DNA from: Frankia sp. AgB1.9
GTDB taxonomy: Bacteria > Actinomycetota > Actinomycetes > Frankiales > Frankiaceae
Direction: 5' to 3'
NCBI RefSeq assembly: GCF_016786355.1
Contig: NZ_JADWYX010000011.1
Location: forward strand, 53,190-117,189
DNA: 64,000 nt
Notes under the pieces: model-generated
What the model saw: the letters and a program-made list of their open reading frames with translations, nothing else
What the model was told of the DNA's origin: nothing
Databases searched by the model: none
Shown here: piece by piece, positions 43,630-52,341 of the stretch
How positions within the stretch are numbered: the stretch's first letter is position 1
Layout of the letters: every line of letters begins with the position of its first letter
Translations under genes and position numbers: made by a program

Positions 43630-46600
43630 ATGGCACTGAGTAACCGCGAACGCATCGACCGGATGTTCCAGGTGATGGCGCCGGCGCTGGACGACTTCAT
43701 CTCTTCGGTGATCGGGCAGGCGAACCCCGCGCTTGGCGCCGAATGGATCAAGCTGCTCCAGGCCAAGGATGTGAAGAATGGCGCGCCGGTAGACAAGGCC
43801 TACGACCCGCGGGACCCGCAGGCACAGCTGCGAATGCTCACGGAGAGCAATCTTACCGGCGGGTTCCAGCCTGGCTGGTATCCGTTCAATAACGCGCTGG
43901 GTAAGGTGGGTGAGTCGTTCGCGATCGAGCTGCGCGAGGTGCGCAACAAATGGGCGCACAACGGCACTTTCACGGACGACGACGCGTACCGTGCGCTCGA
44001 CACGGGCGAGCGCCTTATCGCCCTGATCGGCGCGGCCGCGGAGGCTGAGCAGGTTCGGGCGATCCGGCTGAACCTACGCAGAGTGACGGCCGAGAAGGAC
44101 GACAAGAAGGTTCTAAAGGCTGCGGTTGATAACCCTGAGGCGACCGGCCTGAAGCCGTGGCGCGAGGTCCTGCGGCCGCATGACGACGTCGCGACGGGCA
44201 ACTTCGCGGCCTCCGAGTTCGCCGCCGACCTGTACAAGGTCGCGTTCGGCGGTGAGCAGGACTCCGGCTACTCCGACCCGGTGGCGTTCTTCCAGCGCAC
44301 CTACCTGACCGAGGGGTTGAATCAGCTCATCGGGCGGGCGGTCCGGCGACTGGCCGGTGACGACAACGCACCGCCGGTGATCAACCTTCAGACAAACTTC
44401 GGTGGCGGCAAGACCCATTCGATGCTGTCTCTCTGGCACGTGGCGGCGGGGAGGCCCGTCGGCGATTTCCCGCAGGAGACCCAGGACCTGCTGACGGCAA
44501 ACGGATACACCGGCAAGAAGGTCAACAGAGTTGCGATCGTCGGCAACCACTTCAGCCCGTCGGGGGTCACCAAGCCCGACGGCACGCACGTCAACACCAT
44601 CTGGGGCGAGCTAGCCTGGCAGCTCGGCGGCGCGAAGGCCTACGCGCTGGTCGCCAAGGCGGATCAGGACCGGACGCATCCCGGTGATGTCCTGCACACG
44701 CTGCTCAAGGATCACGCGCCGGCGGTGATCCTCATCGACGAGTGGGTTGCCTATGCCCGTTCGTTGGTCGGACGTGACGAGCTGGCCGGTGGCACGTTCG
44801 AGGACCAGTTCACCTTTGCCCAGACCCTGACCGAGGCCACCAAGGGCACCTCCGGGGTTCTCCTGGCGATCTCGATCCCGGCGTCTAGCGCCGACGACGA
44901 CCCAGGCAAGATCGCTGTTGGCAATGCTGAGGAGGTTGGTGGTGCCAATGGCTTGGAGGCCCTCAAGGCTCTCCAGAACGTGGTGCGACGGGTCGCCGAC
45001 CAGTGGCGACCGGCCTCGCCGGTCGAGGCCTACCACATCGTCAAGCAGCGGCTGTTCACGCAGCCCGACGCGGCGGCGCTGGCTGCGATTGGGGCGACCG
45101 CGCGGGCCTACGTGGAGCTGTACCGGAAGTACTCCGATGACTTCCCGCGCGAGGCGCGGGACACGGCGTACGAGGAGAGAATCAAGCGCACCTACCCCGT
45201 CCATCCGGAACTGTTCGACCGGCTCTACGAGGAATGGTCGTCGCTCGAACGGTTCCAGCGAACCCGCGGTGTGCTGCGGCTGATGAGCACTGTGATCCAC
45301 GCGCTGTGGGACGGCGAGGACGCCTCACCTCTGATCATGCCCGGGTCAATCCCGCTCGCGACGGCATCAGTGAACGCGGAGCTGACGCAGTACCTGCAGG
45401 ATTCGTGGAAGGCGATCATCGATGCCGATGTCGATGGCCCTGGCTCCGAGCCGGCGCGGATCGACAAGGACAAGCCGCTCTTCGGGCAGCGGTCGCTGAC
45501 CAGGCGGCTCGCGCGCACTGTCTTCTTCGGTGCCGTTCCGACGATCGGTTCCGCGCACAAGGGCCTCGAGACCCAGCGGGTTTTCCTCGGAACTGCCGTG
45601 CCCGGTGACGTGCCGGGAAACTTCCACGCGGCGTTGACGCAGCTGGCCGACCGCGCGACCTACTTCTATGCCGGCTCGGGTAAGTACTGGTACGATCTGC
45701 AGGCCAACATCACGCGTACGGCCAAGGACCAGGCTGAGCGCCTCCACAAGGAAGACGTGTGGGCCGAGATCGTCCGCCGTCTCCAGGGCCAGGCGAGGAC
45801 CCGGGGCGACTTCGCCGGCGTGCACGTGTGCCCTGAGTCGGACGCCGATATCCCCGACATCGACGAGGTGCGGCTCGTCGTCCTGCCTCCGAAGGTCGCC
45901 CACAAGCGCAACACCGACTCCCCGGCCAAGAGTTTCGCGCGGCGGGCCACCGAGCACCGCGGGACGGCGAACCGCGCTCATCGCAACATGCTCGTCTTTC
46001 TGGCGGCCGACGATGCTCGCCTAGAGGAACTGGAAGCCGCCACGCGTGACTTCCTGGGCTGGAAGCACGTGCTGGACAACGATGCAGACCTCGACCTGAC
46101 CCAGAACCAGCGGAACCAGGCGGCCCAGCGCCGGACCCAGGCCGACCAGACTGCGGAGTCACGGCTGCTTCAGACCTTCGTCTGGGCGCTCGTGCCCGCG
46201 CAGCCCGACCCGGGCGCTCCCTTCCTGATCCGGGAGACCAAGGCGGAAGGCCAGTCCACTTCGCTCGCCGACCGCGTCTCCCGTCGTCTGGGCAGCGACG
46301 GAGACCTGTCCACGAGACAGGCTGCGGCGACGATCCGGCTCGCGATCAGCAAGGTGCCGCAGATCTGGAAGGCTGGGCACGTCTCGCTCGGCACGCTGTG
46401 GGGCCTGTACAGCCAGTACCCGTACCTGCCACGCCTGCGGGACCGAGGCGTGCTGGCGGCCGGGATCGTCGAACTGCCGTTGCACTGGCAAATCGAAGCG
46501 TTCGCCTTGGCGACCGGCTTCGACGAATCCGCCGGGCGGTACATCGGCCTGTGGACCCCTGACGACAAGAGCCCTGCGCCCGCGACGACCGACTCATTGC

Positions 46601-47016
46601 TGCTGGTGCAGCCTGAGGTCGCCCTCAGGCAGCGAGAGGCCGAGGCCTCGGCAACGACGACCGACGGTGGCGGCAGTGACGATACTTCCATCGGCACTGA
46701 TGGCGATGGCACCAAGTTGACCGGCGGTGGCAAGCGGGACGGTGATGGCAAGCCGCCGATCGTCGCCCCAAAGAACCTGAAGACCCGCTTCTTCGGCACC
46801 AAGATCCTCAACGTCAACAATTATGCAAGCGAGTTTAAGAACATCGTCGAGGAGATCGTCGCTCACCTGCGGGAGCCGGGGACTGAACTGACCATCCGCC
46901 TCGACATTGAGGCGACGAAGCCCGACGGCTTTGGCGACAGCACGGTCCGAACCGTGTCCGAAAATGCCCGCACGCTAAAGTTCGACCCATTGCAGTCAGG
47001 ATTCGAGGAAATCTAA
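43630..47016 (+). CDS. HEPN (Swt1-like)-DUF499 ATPase
   Basis: A 1128-residue protein starting at ATG 43630, just after the methylase stop. Residues ~1-145 are a Swt1-like HEPN domain with an R-x4-H motif (Arg105, His110 in REVRNKWAHN), suggesting RNase activity. The ATPase follows: Walker A in LQTNFGGGKTHSMLSLWH (Lys261) and Walker B in AVILIDEWVAYAR, characteristic of DUF499. The remaining ~700 residues include helical regions and a Gly/Asp-rich linker before a final TKILNVNNYASEF domain. The DUF499 ATPase plus DUF1156 methylase pairing is a recurrent restriction-like combination. Confidence 0.9.
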   Translation: MALSNRERIDRMFQVMAPALDDFISSVIGQANPALGAEWIKLLQAKDVKNGAPVDKAYDPRDPQAQLRMLTESNLTGGFQPGWYPFNNALGKVGESFAIELREVRNKWAHNGTFTDDDAYRALDTGERLIALIGAAAEAEQVRAIRLNLRRVTAEKDDKKVLKAAVDNPEATGLKPWREVLRPHDDVATGNFAASEFAADLYKVAFGGEQDSGYSDPVAFFQRTYLTEGLNQLIGRAVRRLAGDDNAPPVINLQTNFGGGKTHSMLSLWHVAAGRPVGDFPQETQDLLTANGYTGKKVNRVAIVGNHFSPSGVTKPDGTHVNTIWGELAWQLGGAKAYALVAKADQDRTHPGDVLHTLLKDHAPAVILIDEWVAYARSLVGRDELAGGTFEDQFTFAQTLTEATKGTSGVLLAISIPASSADDDPGKIAVGNAEEVGGANGLEALKALQNVVRRVADQWRPASPVEAYHIVKQRLFTQPDAAALAAIGATARAYVELYRKYSDDFPREARDTAYEERIKRTYPVHPELFDRLYEEWSSLERFQRTRGVLRLMSTVIHALWDGEDASPLIMPGSIPLATASVNAELTQYLQDSWKAIIDADVDGPGSEPARIDKDKPLFGQRSLTRRLARTVFFGAVPTIGSAHKGLETQRVFLGTAVPGDVPGNFHAALTQLADRATYFYAGSGKYWYDLQANITRTAKDQAERLHKEDVWAEIVRRLQGQARTRGDFAGVHVCPESDADIPDIDEVRLVVLPPKVAHKRNTDSPAKSFARRATEHRGTANRAHRNMLVFLAADDARLEELEAATRDFLGWKHVLDNDADLDLTQNQRNQAAQRRTQADQTAESRLLQTFVWALVPAQPDPGAPFLIRETKAEGQSTSLADRVSRRLGSDGDLSTRQAAATIRLAISKVPQIWKAGHVSLGTLWGLYSQYPYLPRLRDRGVLAAGIVELPLHWQIEAFALATGFDESAGRYIGLWTPDDKSPAPATTDSLLLVQPEVALRQREAEASATTTDGGGSDDTSIGTDGDGTKLTGGGKRDGDGKPPIVAPKNLKTRFFGTKILNVNNYASEFKNIVEEIVAHLREPGTELTIRLDIEATKPDGFGDSTVRTVSENARTLKFDPLQSGFEEI

Positions 47017-47022
47017 GTCGAT

Positions 47023-47426
47023 CGGAGTACAGCGCACGAAAGACGCCGCGACCAGGATGCAGGCCGAGCTTGAACGCACCCGCGCCGACGCCGGTCAGAT
47101 TCGCCACCATGCCGCGGGCGCCGCCGTGCAGGCGGCGGAGTCGACGCGGCGGCGGTAGGGGTCGACGACCGCGCGACGGACGCCGTCCGTCGCGCGCAGA
47201 TCGCCGATGTCCGACGTGTTGTCGCAGACGCCGGTCGTGACCAAGGCAGCGTGAGGCCGAGGCCGCGATTCACCGCACCGAGATCGCGGAGACCGAGGTT
47301 GCGCACTTTCGGACCGACCTCTACCGGGCCATGGAGCCGGTCGGGGCCGCACTCCGGGCGCAGCGTGTGGAGCATGACGCGCTGGTCGTTCGTTTCCGGG
47401 CAGAGCGACCAAACCTGACCGCCTGA
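47023..47426 (+). pseudogene. Decayed coiled-coil gene
   Basis: Coding traces in successive frames: TKDAATRMQAELERTRADAG then QIRHHAAGAAVQAAESTRRR and a stop, later a DAVRRAQIADVRRVVADAGR segment, and finally EAEAAIHRTEIAETEVAHFR then TDLYRAMEPVGAALRAQRVE and HDALVVRFRAERPNLTA with TGA at 47424. All have the Ala/Arg/Glu heptad look of plasmid or DNA-handling coiled-coil proteins, similar in style to the gene at 6782. At least two frameshifts separate them. It lies 6 bases after the DUF499 ATPase gene. Confidence 0.6.
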
Positions 47427-47432
47427 TCCCGC

Positions 47433-48518
47433 TCACCTGTTTCGGACGCATCCCTCGATGGTGGTGCGGTCGGGAGCGCGGCCGGTTTTCCAGACGGCGT
47501 GGGCCGCCCGGACTTTGGCAGTGAGTTTGTCGATGAGCGCGGCGTCAGCGTCCGGAGGTTCGGCGTCGGCGGCGGTCAGCTTCGCGTAGCGGACGGAGTC
47601 GACGATGGCTGACTTCACTTGTTCGTGCGCCAGGTAGATCGCGAGGTCAGCCCGCCATTCGACCGTGGCGTCAGCGGGCATGGCTGCGAGCCAGGCGGCG
47701 CGGGCGGCTTCTTCTTCGTCGGGTTGGTAGGCCATCTTGTGGAGGTGGCCGGCCAGGTCATAGACGGGGTCGCCCCAGAGCGCGAGTTCCCAGTCGAGGA
47801 AGTAGGTCGTCCGCCCGTCGACGATCATGTTCTTGCGGTGGAGATCCGTGTGGAGCAGCCGGAACGGTCTGGGGGAGAGCACTGACCATCGTTCGAGGAC
47901 CGGCTCGATCGGATCGGCTGGAAAACCGAGCGCGTCGAACAGGTCACCGAACTCGCTGGCGAACCGGGCGTGCACACCGGTCGTGATTTCGGAGAGCTGA
48001 TGCGCGAAGGCGTCGGTGGCACCGTCGGCGGGCCAGCCGGATGGCAGCGGCGGCAGTTGCTCCAGTGGCACCTGGCCGAGTTGTGCGAACAACTGGCCGA
48101 GGTCCCTGATCACGTGCTCGGGGGCCTGGAAGCCGTCCGGCGCGAAGTCGTCGAGCAGGTTGCCATCGATCCAGTCGACCAGTTGGTAGGCCGGCTCGTC
48201 GCTGACGTTGCGCAGCCGCGGCACGTGCCTGACGTAGGCCTGGATGGCCCGCAGGATTCCGTGCTCGGGCCAGATCACCAGGTCCATCCGGTCGGCGGCG
48301 ACGATCGGAACCCTCACCACGACGGGACCGTCTGGCGTCTGGACCCGCATGTTCTGGTGGTAGAAGCCGGCCATCGGTTGCGCGCAGGCCATCGCAGTCC
48401 GGTACAGCTGGTGCTCGGCCGGGGCTTCCGGGAGTCGGGAATCCAGCGGCCGAGGTTCTGCGCCCACCGTTCCCCCTGCGTTCGAAGCGGATGTGCCTCC
48501 CCAGACTGTCTCAGTCAA
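47433..48518 (-). CDS. APH-family phosphotransferase
   Basis: A 361-residue kinase-like protein of the aminoglycoside phosphotransferase/choline kinase superfamily. The catalytic loop is LLHTDLHRKNMIVDG (His-x-Asp-x4-Asn) and the metal site is TYFLDWELALWGDPVYDLAG. The N-lobe is VVVRVPIVAADRMDLVIWPE with PAYQLVDWIDGNLLDDFAP. This does not show antibiotic resistance; many actinobacterial members phosphorylate metabolites. It converges with the decayed gene to its left. Confidence 0.85.
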   Translation of the reverse strand: MTETVWGGTSASNAGGTVGAEPRPLDSRLPEAPAEHQLYRTAMACAQPMAGFYHQNMRVQTPDGPVVVRVPIVAADRMDLVIWPEHGILRAIQAYVRHVPRLRNVSDEPAYQLVDWIDGNLLDDFAPDGFQAPEHVIRDLGQLFAQLGQVPLEQLPPLPSGWPADGATDAFAHQLSEITTGVHARFASEFGDLFDALGFPADPIEPVLERWSVLSPRPFRLLHTDLHRKNMIVDGRTTYFLDWELALWGDPVYDLAGHLHKMAYQPDEEEAARAAWLAAMPADATVEWRADLAIYLAHEQVKSAIVDSVRYAKLTAADAEPPDADAALIDKLTAKVRAAHAVWKTGRAPDRTTIEGCVRNR

Positions 48519-48616
48519 CAGTGTCTAGGGCGTCACCATGGATGTCCAGCCTCTCTGGCAGTCGGGAATACCGCCGTCGGCCAACATCCCCGAGGGCCGA
48601 GACTGCGGCCGTGGGG

Positions 48617-49021
48617 ATGACACGTGCCGGAGATGTACCCGATCATGAGCGCGTGCCCGAGCAGATTCCCGATCACCTCGACTTCGTCGGCCGCGGCTGG
48701 CATCCCCTCCTGACCCGCCTGCACGAGCAGCTACTCGCCGTGAGCCCCACCTACAGCGTCCAGCAGGTCAAGGAGAAGTACGGCACCCTGCGCATCCAGC
48801 TCTACACCGGCATGCTGCGCCACCTGAACCTGGGAAACGCCGACTGGCCCGACCCCGATCAGTCGGCCCGCTACAAAGTCGAGGACGACGCGGTTCGCGC
48901 CTTCGTCCACGCCGCCGAGCAGGAGTCAGCCAGAACCTGTGAGGCCTGCGGCAATCCAGGCGAGCCCCGCGACCGTGCCTGGATCAAGACCCTCTGCGAC
49001 AACTGCGCCGGCCACAGCTGA
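48617..49021 (+). CDS. Small C-terminal zinc-ribbon protein
   Basis: A 134-residue protein from ATG 48617 (GTGGGG just upstream). The middle has a KEKYGTLRIQLYTG stretch common to a small actinobacterial family, and the end carries a Cys4 zinc ribbon: CEACG, then TLCDNC. It has a charged helix before the ribbon. No function is assigned. It is divergent from the APH gene with about 100 bp between. Confidence 0.65.
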   Translation: MTRAGDVPDHERVPEQIPDHLDFVGRGWHPLLTRLHEQLLAVSPTYSVQQVKEKYGTLRIQLYTGMLRHLNLGNADWPDPDQSARYKVEDDAVRAFVHAAEQESARTCEACGNPGEPRDRAWIKTLCDNCAGHS

Positions 49022-49232
49022 AGCTGCCGGCCGCTCGAAGCGGCGAAGGACCCGCCCCGGACCGTGGCTGCCCGCCGACAGCGCCCGCTTCGCGCGTAAA
49101 TCTCCCATACGGAGGCACCAAGGGAATGCGGCGCGGCAGTGCCAGCCGTCGCCGATCCTGGTCTGGGCACGCTGCGGACGTATCCGGTGTCGCCGGCGCA
49201 ACGTAGAGCTAGAGGCGGGGGAGGGGCTGCTG

Positions 49233-50033
49233 GTGACCGTACGGATCGCGCAGATCTCCGATCTGCATTTCGGCCGCACCGCCGACGCGGTCGCGGAGAA
49301 CCTCCTGGCCGATCTGCGCGACCTCGACGCCACACTGGTCGCGGTGTGCGGCGACCTGACCCAACGGGCGCGGGACACGGAGTTCCAGGCGGCTCGCACC
49401 TTTCTCGACAGACTTCCGGCTCCGGCGCTGGTCGTGCCCGGTAACCATGACCTGCCCGTCTGGCCGATCTGGACGCGGATCGCCCGGCCGTGGCACCCGT
49501 GGCGACGACAGTTCGGTGCCGACCCGGCCGACGTGACCTCCCACAGCGGCGATGGGCTGACCGTGGTCGGGCTCAACACCGCCCGCCGGTCGAGCCTGCA
49601 CGTCGACTGGTCGCGGGGCCGGGTCAACGATCGACAGGTCGCGGCGGCGCTCCAGGTGTTCGAGGAGGCGCCGCGGGGCGATCTGCGGGTGCTCGTCGCG
49701 CATCACCCGTTCCTGCTCGAACCGCGGGCTGGCGGCCGCGGCCTGGTCGGCAGGTCCGACCGCGCGCTTCGGCAGCTGCGTCGACGGGCGGATCTGCTGC
49801 TCGGTGGCCATCTTCACCTCGCTTACAGCGGGGTGGCCGACGGCCTGGTCGTGGCGCAGTCCGGCACGACGCTGTCGAACCGGCTGCGGGGCGAGCCGAA
49901 CAGCTACAACCTGATCGAGGCCGGCGGTGACCAGCTCACCGTCGAGACCCGGCAGTGGAACGGAGACCGTTTCGACACCTACGAACGTTCGACTTACGCC
50001 CGGCACGACCTCGACTGGAGCCCGACCCCGTAA
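49233..50033 (+). CDS. Metallophosphoesterase (calcineurin-like)
   Basis: A 266-residue hydrolase with all metal-site motifs: RIAQISDLHFG, VAVCGDLTQRARDTEF, VVPGNHDLPVW, VLVAHHPFLLEP and LLLGGHLHLA. It resembles cyclic-AMP or nucleotide phosphodiesterases of the class III type. GTG 49233 is the start, with a GGGGGAGGGG tract 9 bases before it; the open frame upstream (to 48939) is shadow sequence. Stand-alone gene converging with the DAG-kinase-like gene. Confidence 0.9.
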   Translation: MTVRIAQISDLHFGRTADAVAENLLADLRDLDATLVAVCGDLTQRARDTEFQAARTFLDRLPAPALVVPGNHDLPVWPIWTRIARPWHPWRRQFGADPADVTSHSGDGLTVVGLNTARRSSLHVDWSRGRVNDRQVAAALQVFEEAPRGDLRVLVAHHPFLLEPRAGGRGLVGRSDRALRQLRRRADLLLGGHLHLAYSGVADGLVVAQSGTTLSNRLRGEPNSYNLIEAGGDQLTVETRQWNGDRFDTYERSTYARHDLDWSPTP

Positions 50034-50068
50034 GCGCGGGTCCACTACCGCCGCTGTGACCTCGCGGC

Positions 50069-51472
50069 CTACGCGCCCTGCTTTCCGGCGGCGACGCGGA
50101 TCAGCCCGCGGACCGTGCCCCGTACTCCCGGCCGCAGCACCCGCACTCCGGGCGCGTGCAGCGGTACTCGCACCCGCAGAGCGCCGGGAAGGGACCGGAA
50201 CAGCAGCGGCGGCGTGAGGCTGAGTGCCTCGCCGTCCACCCCGACGCTGACCGGCTGGGTGGAATCGACCCGAAACGTCGGACTCTCCCAGCGCTGAAAG
50301 CCTCGGAACCGATCGATGGCACCTACCGGCTCAAGTGCGAGGAGGGCAGCGAGGTCACGGGCACCGCCGACGCTCAGGGCCACGAGACCGAGCCGACCGC
50401 TGTCGAGCCGGGAGCGGATGCCGAGGCCACCGAGGCTGTGCAGGTGGTAGGAGTTGTTCGAGACCAACAGAACGTCCGCATTTGACTGGACGCGACCGTC
50501 CGGGCCGAGGAAGCGCAGGTCCGACGGGGCGCGATCAGGGCCGAGGAGCTCGGGAAGCTTGGCCGCCGCCGTACCCACCTTGGCGTCCCGGTAGCTGTCG
50601 GCCTGGATGATCTCCGCGTACGCCCCAAGCGAGACGTTGTTGACGAAGACCCGCTCACCGACCTGGCCGAGGTCGACGCGCCGTTCGACCGCCGCCTCGA
50701 ACGCGTCCAGCGCTCTGGCTACGTCGGCCCGGTCAAGGCCCAGATCGAGGGCGAAGTGGTTGCGCGTCCCGGCCGGAACGCAGACGAAGGCCAGGCCGCG
50801 CCGGCGGACCACGTCGGCGACGAGACCCAGCGACCCGTCCCCACCGGCCATGCCGAGGACATCGGCCCCGTCGTCGGCTGCTTCCTCGGCCAGCGCGCGC
50901 AGGTCGGCGTCAGGCGTGAGGACGACGACCCTGACGCCACGCGCAGCCGCCTCGTTGACGAGGTCATGCTCGTCTGCCGCGCCCCCGCCGGACCGGGGAT
51001 TCATCAGCAGAACGCCGTGGCTGGCCGGTCGGACGATGGCCCCCTTCGGCCGATGACGTCCGAAGGCAGCCCGCGCGCCGCCCTGCGACGCGGCCAGCAG
51101 CCCCACCGTGACAAGCGTGCTCAGGACGCCGACCGCGCCGGCGAAAGCGAGCAGTCCACCAAAGGCCGCGATGGCGACGGCAGCCGCTATGGCCCGCCCG
51201 AGCCCCCGTCCGACGAACGCCGTCCAGCCCGCCGCCGTCGCCACCGACAGGGCGACGATCGCCACTGGCAGGGCGATCGGCCGGTCGGCCAACCGGACCA
51301 ATACCACCGCTACCGCCCCGGCGAAGCAGGCGAGCGAGCCGCAGGCGGCTGCCCGGCGGCGCCGAGAGACCTGCTGCGTCTTGGGGCGATCGTGGGCGAC
51401 GTGAGCGCGACCGTCAGAAAGTTCCCGTTGCGGCGCCGATCTGGTCGACGGCAGCCCTCTCCGATCAGTCAT
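50069..51472 (-). CDS. Diacylglycerol kinase-like lipid kinase with TM N-terminus
   Basis: A 467-residue protein. The first ~150 residues contain about four hydrophobic helices (GSLACFAGAVAVVLVRLA, IALPVAIVALSVATAAGWTA, AIAAAVAIAAFGGLLAFAG, STLVTVGLLAASQGG). The rest is the DAGK/sphingosine kinase catalytic domain: VLLMNPRSGGGAADEHDLV, MAGGDGSLGLVADVVRR (the GGDGS motif), VPAGTRNHFALDLG. It probably phosphorylates a membrane lipid. It converges with the phosphoesterase; 35 bp separate the stops. Confidence 0.87.
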   Translation of the reverse strand: MTDRRGLPSTRSAPQRELSDGRAHVAHDRPKTQQVSRRRRAAACGSLACFAGAVAVVLVRLADRPIALPVAIVALSVATAAGWTAFVGRGLGRAIAAAVAIAAFGGLLAFAGAVGVLSTLVTVGLLAASQGGARAAFGRHRPKGAIVRPASHGVLLMNPRSGGGAADEHDLVNEAAARGVRVVVLTPDADLRALAEEAADDGADVLGMAGGDGSLGLVADVVRRRGLAFVCVPAGTRNHFALDLGLDRADVARALDAFEAAVERRVDLGQVGERVFVNNVSLGAYAEIIQADSYRDAKVGTAAAKLPELLGPDRAPSDLRFLGPDGRVQSNADVLLVSNNSYHLHSLGGLGIRSRLDSGRLGLVALSVGGARDLAALLALEPVGAIDRFRGFQRWESPTFRVDSTQPVSVGVDGEALSLTPPLLFRSLPGALRVRVPLHAPGVRVLRPGVRGTVRGLIRVAAGKQGA

Positions 51473-51538
51473 CCGGACATGCTCACCGACCCGACCCGTT
51501 TCGGCAACGGCGGTCGTGGGACTCGCGAGCGGATCCGG

Positions 51539-52255
51539 CTAAAGCGCGTCGATGGCGCGGTCGAGCCATTCGGCCAGGAGTTGGCGTTCGGCGCCGCTGA
51601 GCATGTCGAGTCGGGGCGTGATGGCGCGCAGGGCGACTGCCGAGGCCGCGGCGCCGCTCTCGGGAAGTTCGGGACTGTCGGTGGCGATGCGATGAAGGAC
51701 GGCGTCGAACAGATCGTCCGCCAAGGTGGGATCGCGTTGCTCGGGCGGTGTTGACAGCAGCGTCAGTACAGCGCCCGTGCCGGCCGCGTGGATGAGATCA
51801 ACCGCGCGCGGTTCGCTGACCCGCAGGCGCCCGCTCAGCGCGACGCGGTGAACCCGTGACTCCAGAACCCGCTTGCCCGACTGCGCCGCGGGCGAGCGCA
51901 GCGCGCGGTCGGGGTCGCTCAGAAGTGTGTAGAGCGTCGGGTTGGCGAGGCCGAAGTCGATGTACGTCTGCCACCCGGCACGCAGGTCGTCGAACGGGTC
52001 GACGTCATCTGCCGGCTCAGCGGCGACGATCGCGGCCTTGGCCGATACGTAGGTGGCCATCACGTGTTCGGCGACGGCATCCAGCAGACCGTCCTTGTCG
52101 CCGAAGAGGCGGTAGATCGTCGGCGCCTGCACGCCGGCTGCCTCCGCGACGCCACGCGTGGTGACCGCGCCTGGCCCCTGTTCCCGGAGCAGCCGAGCGG
52201 CGACATCGACGATCTTGGACCGTACCTCGCTCCGGTTGCTGGTCGCATCGATCAT
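51539..52255 (-). CDS. TetR-family repressor
   Basis: A 238-residue regulator. HTH: IVDVAARLLREQGPGAVTTR, GVAEAAGVQAPTIYRLFGDK. The C-terminal ligand domain has no special feature. It is divergent from the NmrA-like reductase at 52342, and the 86-bp spacer holds overlapping inverted repeats, so it most likely represses both genes. Confidence 0.9.
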   Translation of the reverse strand: MIDATSNRSEVRSKIVDVAARLLREQGPGAVTTRGVAEAAGVQAPTIYRLFGDKDGLLDAVAEHVMATYVSAKAAIVAAEPADDVDPFDDLRAGWQTYIDFGLANPTLYTLLSDPDRALRSPAAQSGKRVLESRVHRVALSGRLRVSEPRAVDLIHAAGTGAVLTLLSTPPEQRDPTLADDLFDAVLHRIATDSPELPESGAAASAVALRAITPRLDMLSGAERQLLAEWLDRAIDAL

Positions 52256-52263
52256 GTTTCCGA

Positions 52264-52302
52264 TGATAACTCAGGCTTGCTATCAAGATGTTTCCGTTGA
52301 TA
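52264..52302. promoter_or_regulatory. TetR operator candidates, overlapping palindromes
   Basis: TATCAA (52281-52286) and TTGATA (52297-52302) form a perfect inverted repeat with a 10-base spacer. A second pair, TGATA (52264-52268) with TATCA (52281-52285), shares the central half-site. They are in an AT-rich patch between the TetR and reductase genes and would cover the reductase promoter. Confidence 0.6.
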
Positions 52303-52341
52303 CGGTCAATCTGATTCCATCGATAGCACGGAGGATCAATC

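Noticed and set aside
34067..47016. Calling the helicase/methylase cluster DISARM or BREX
   Set aside because: No DrmA/DrmB (DUF1998) or PLD gene for DISARM, and no PglZ for BREX, could be found in the window.
47433..48518. Aminoglycoside resistance gene
   Set aside because: The fold is APH-like, but the superfamily covers many metabolite kinases and nothing ties it to an antibiotic.
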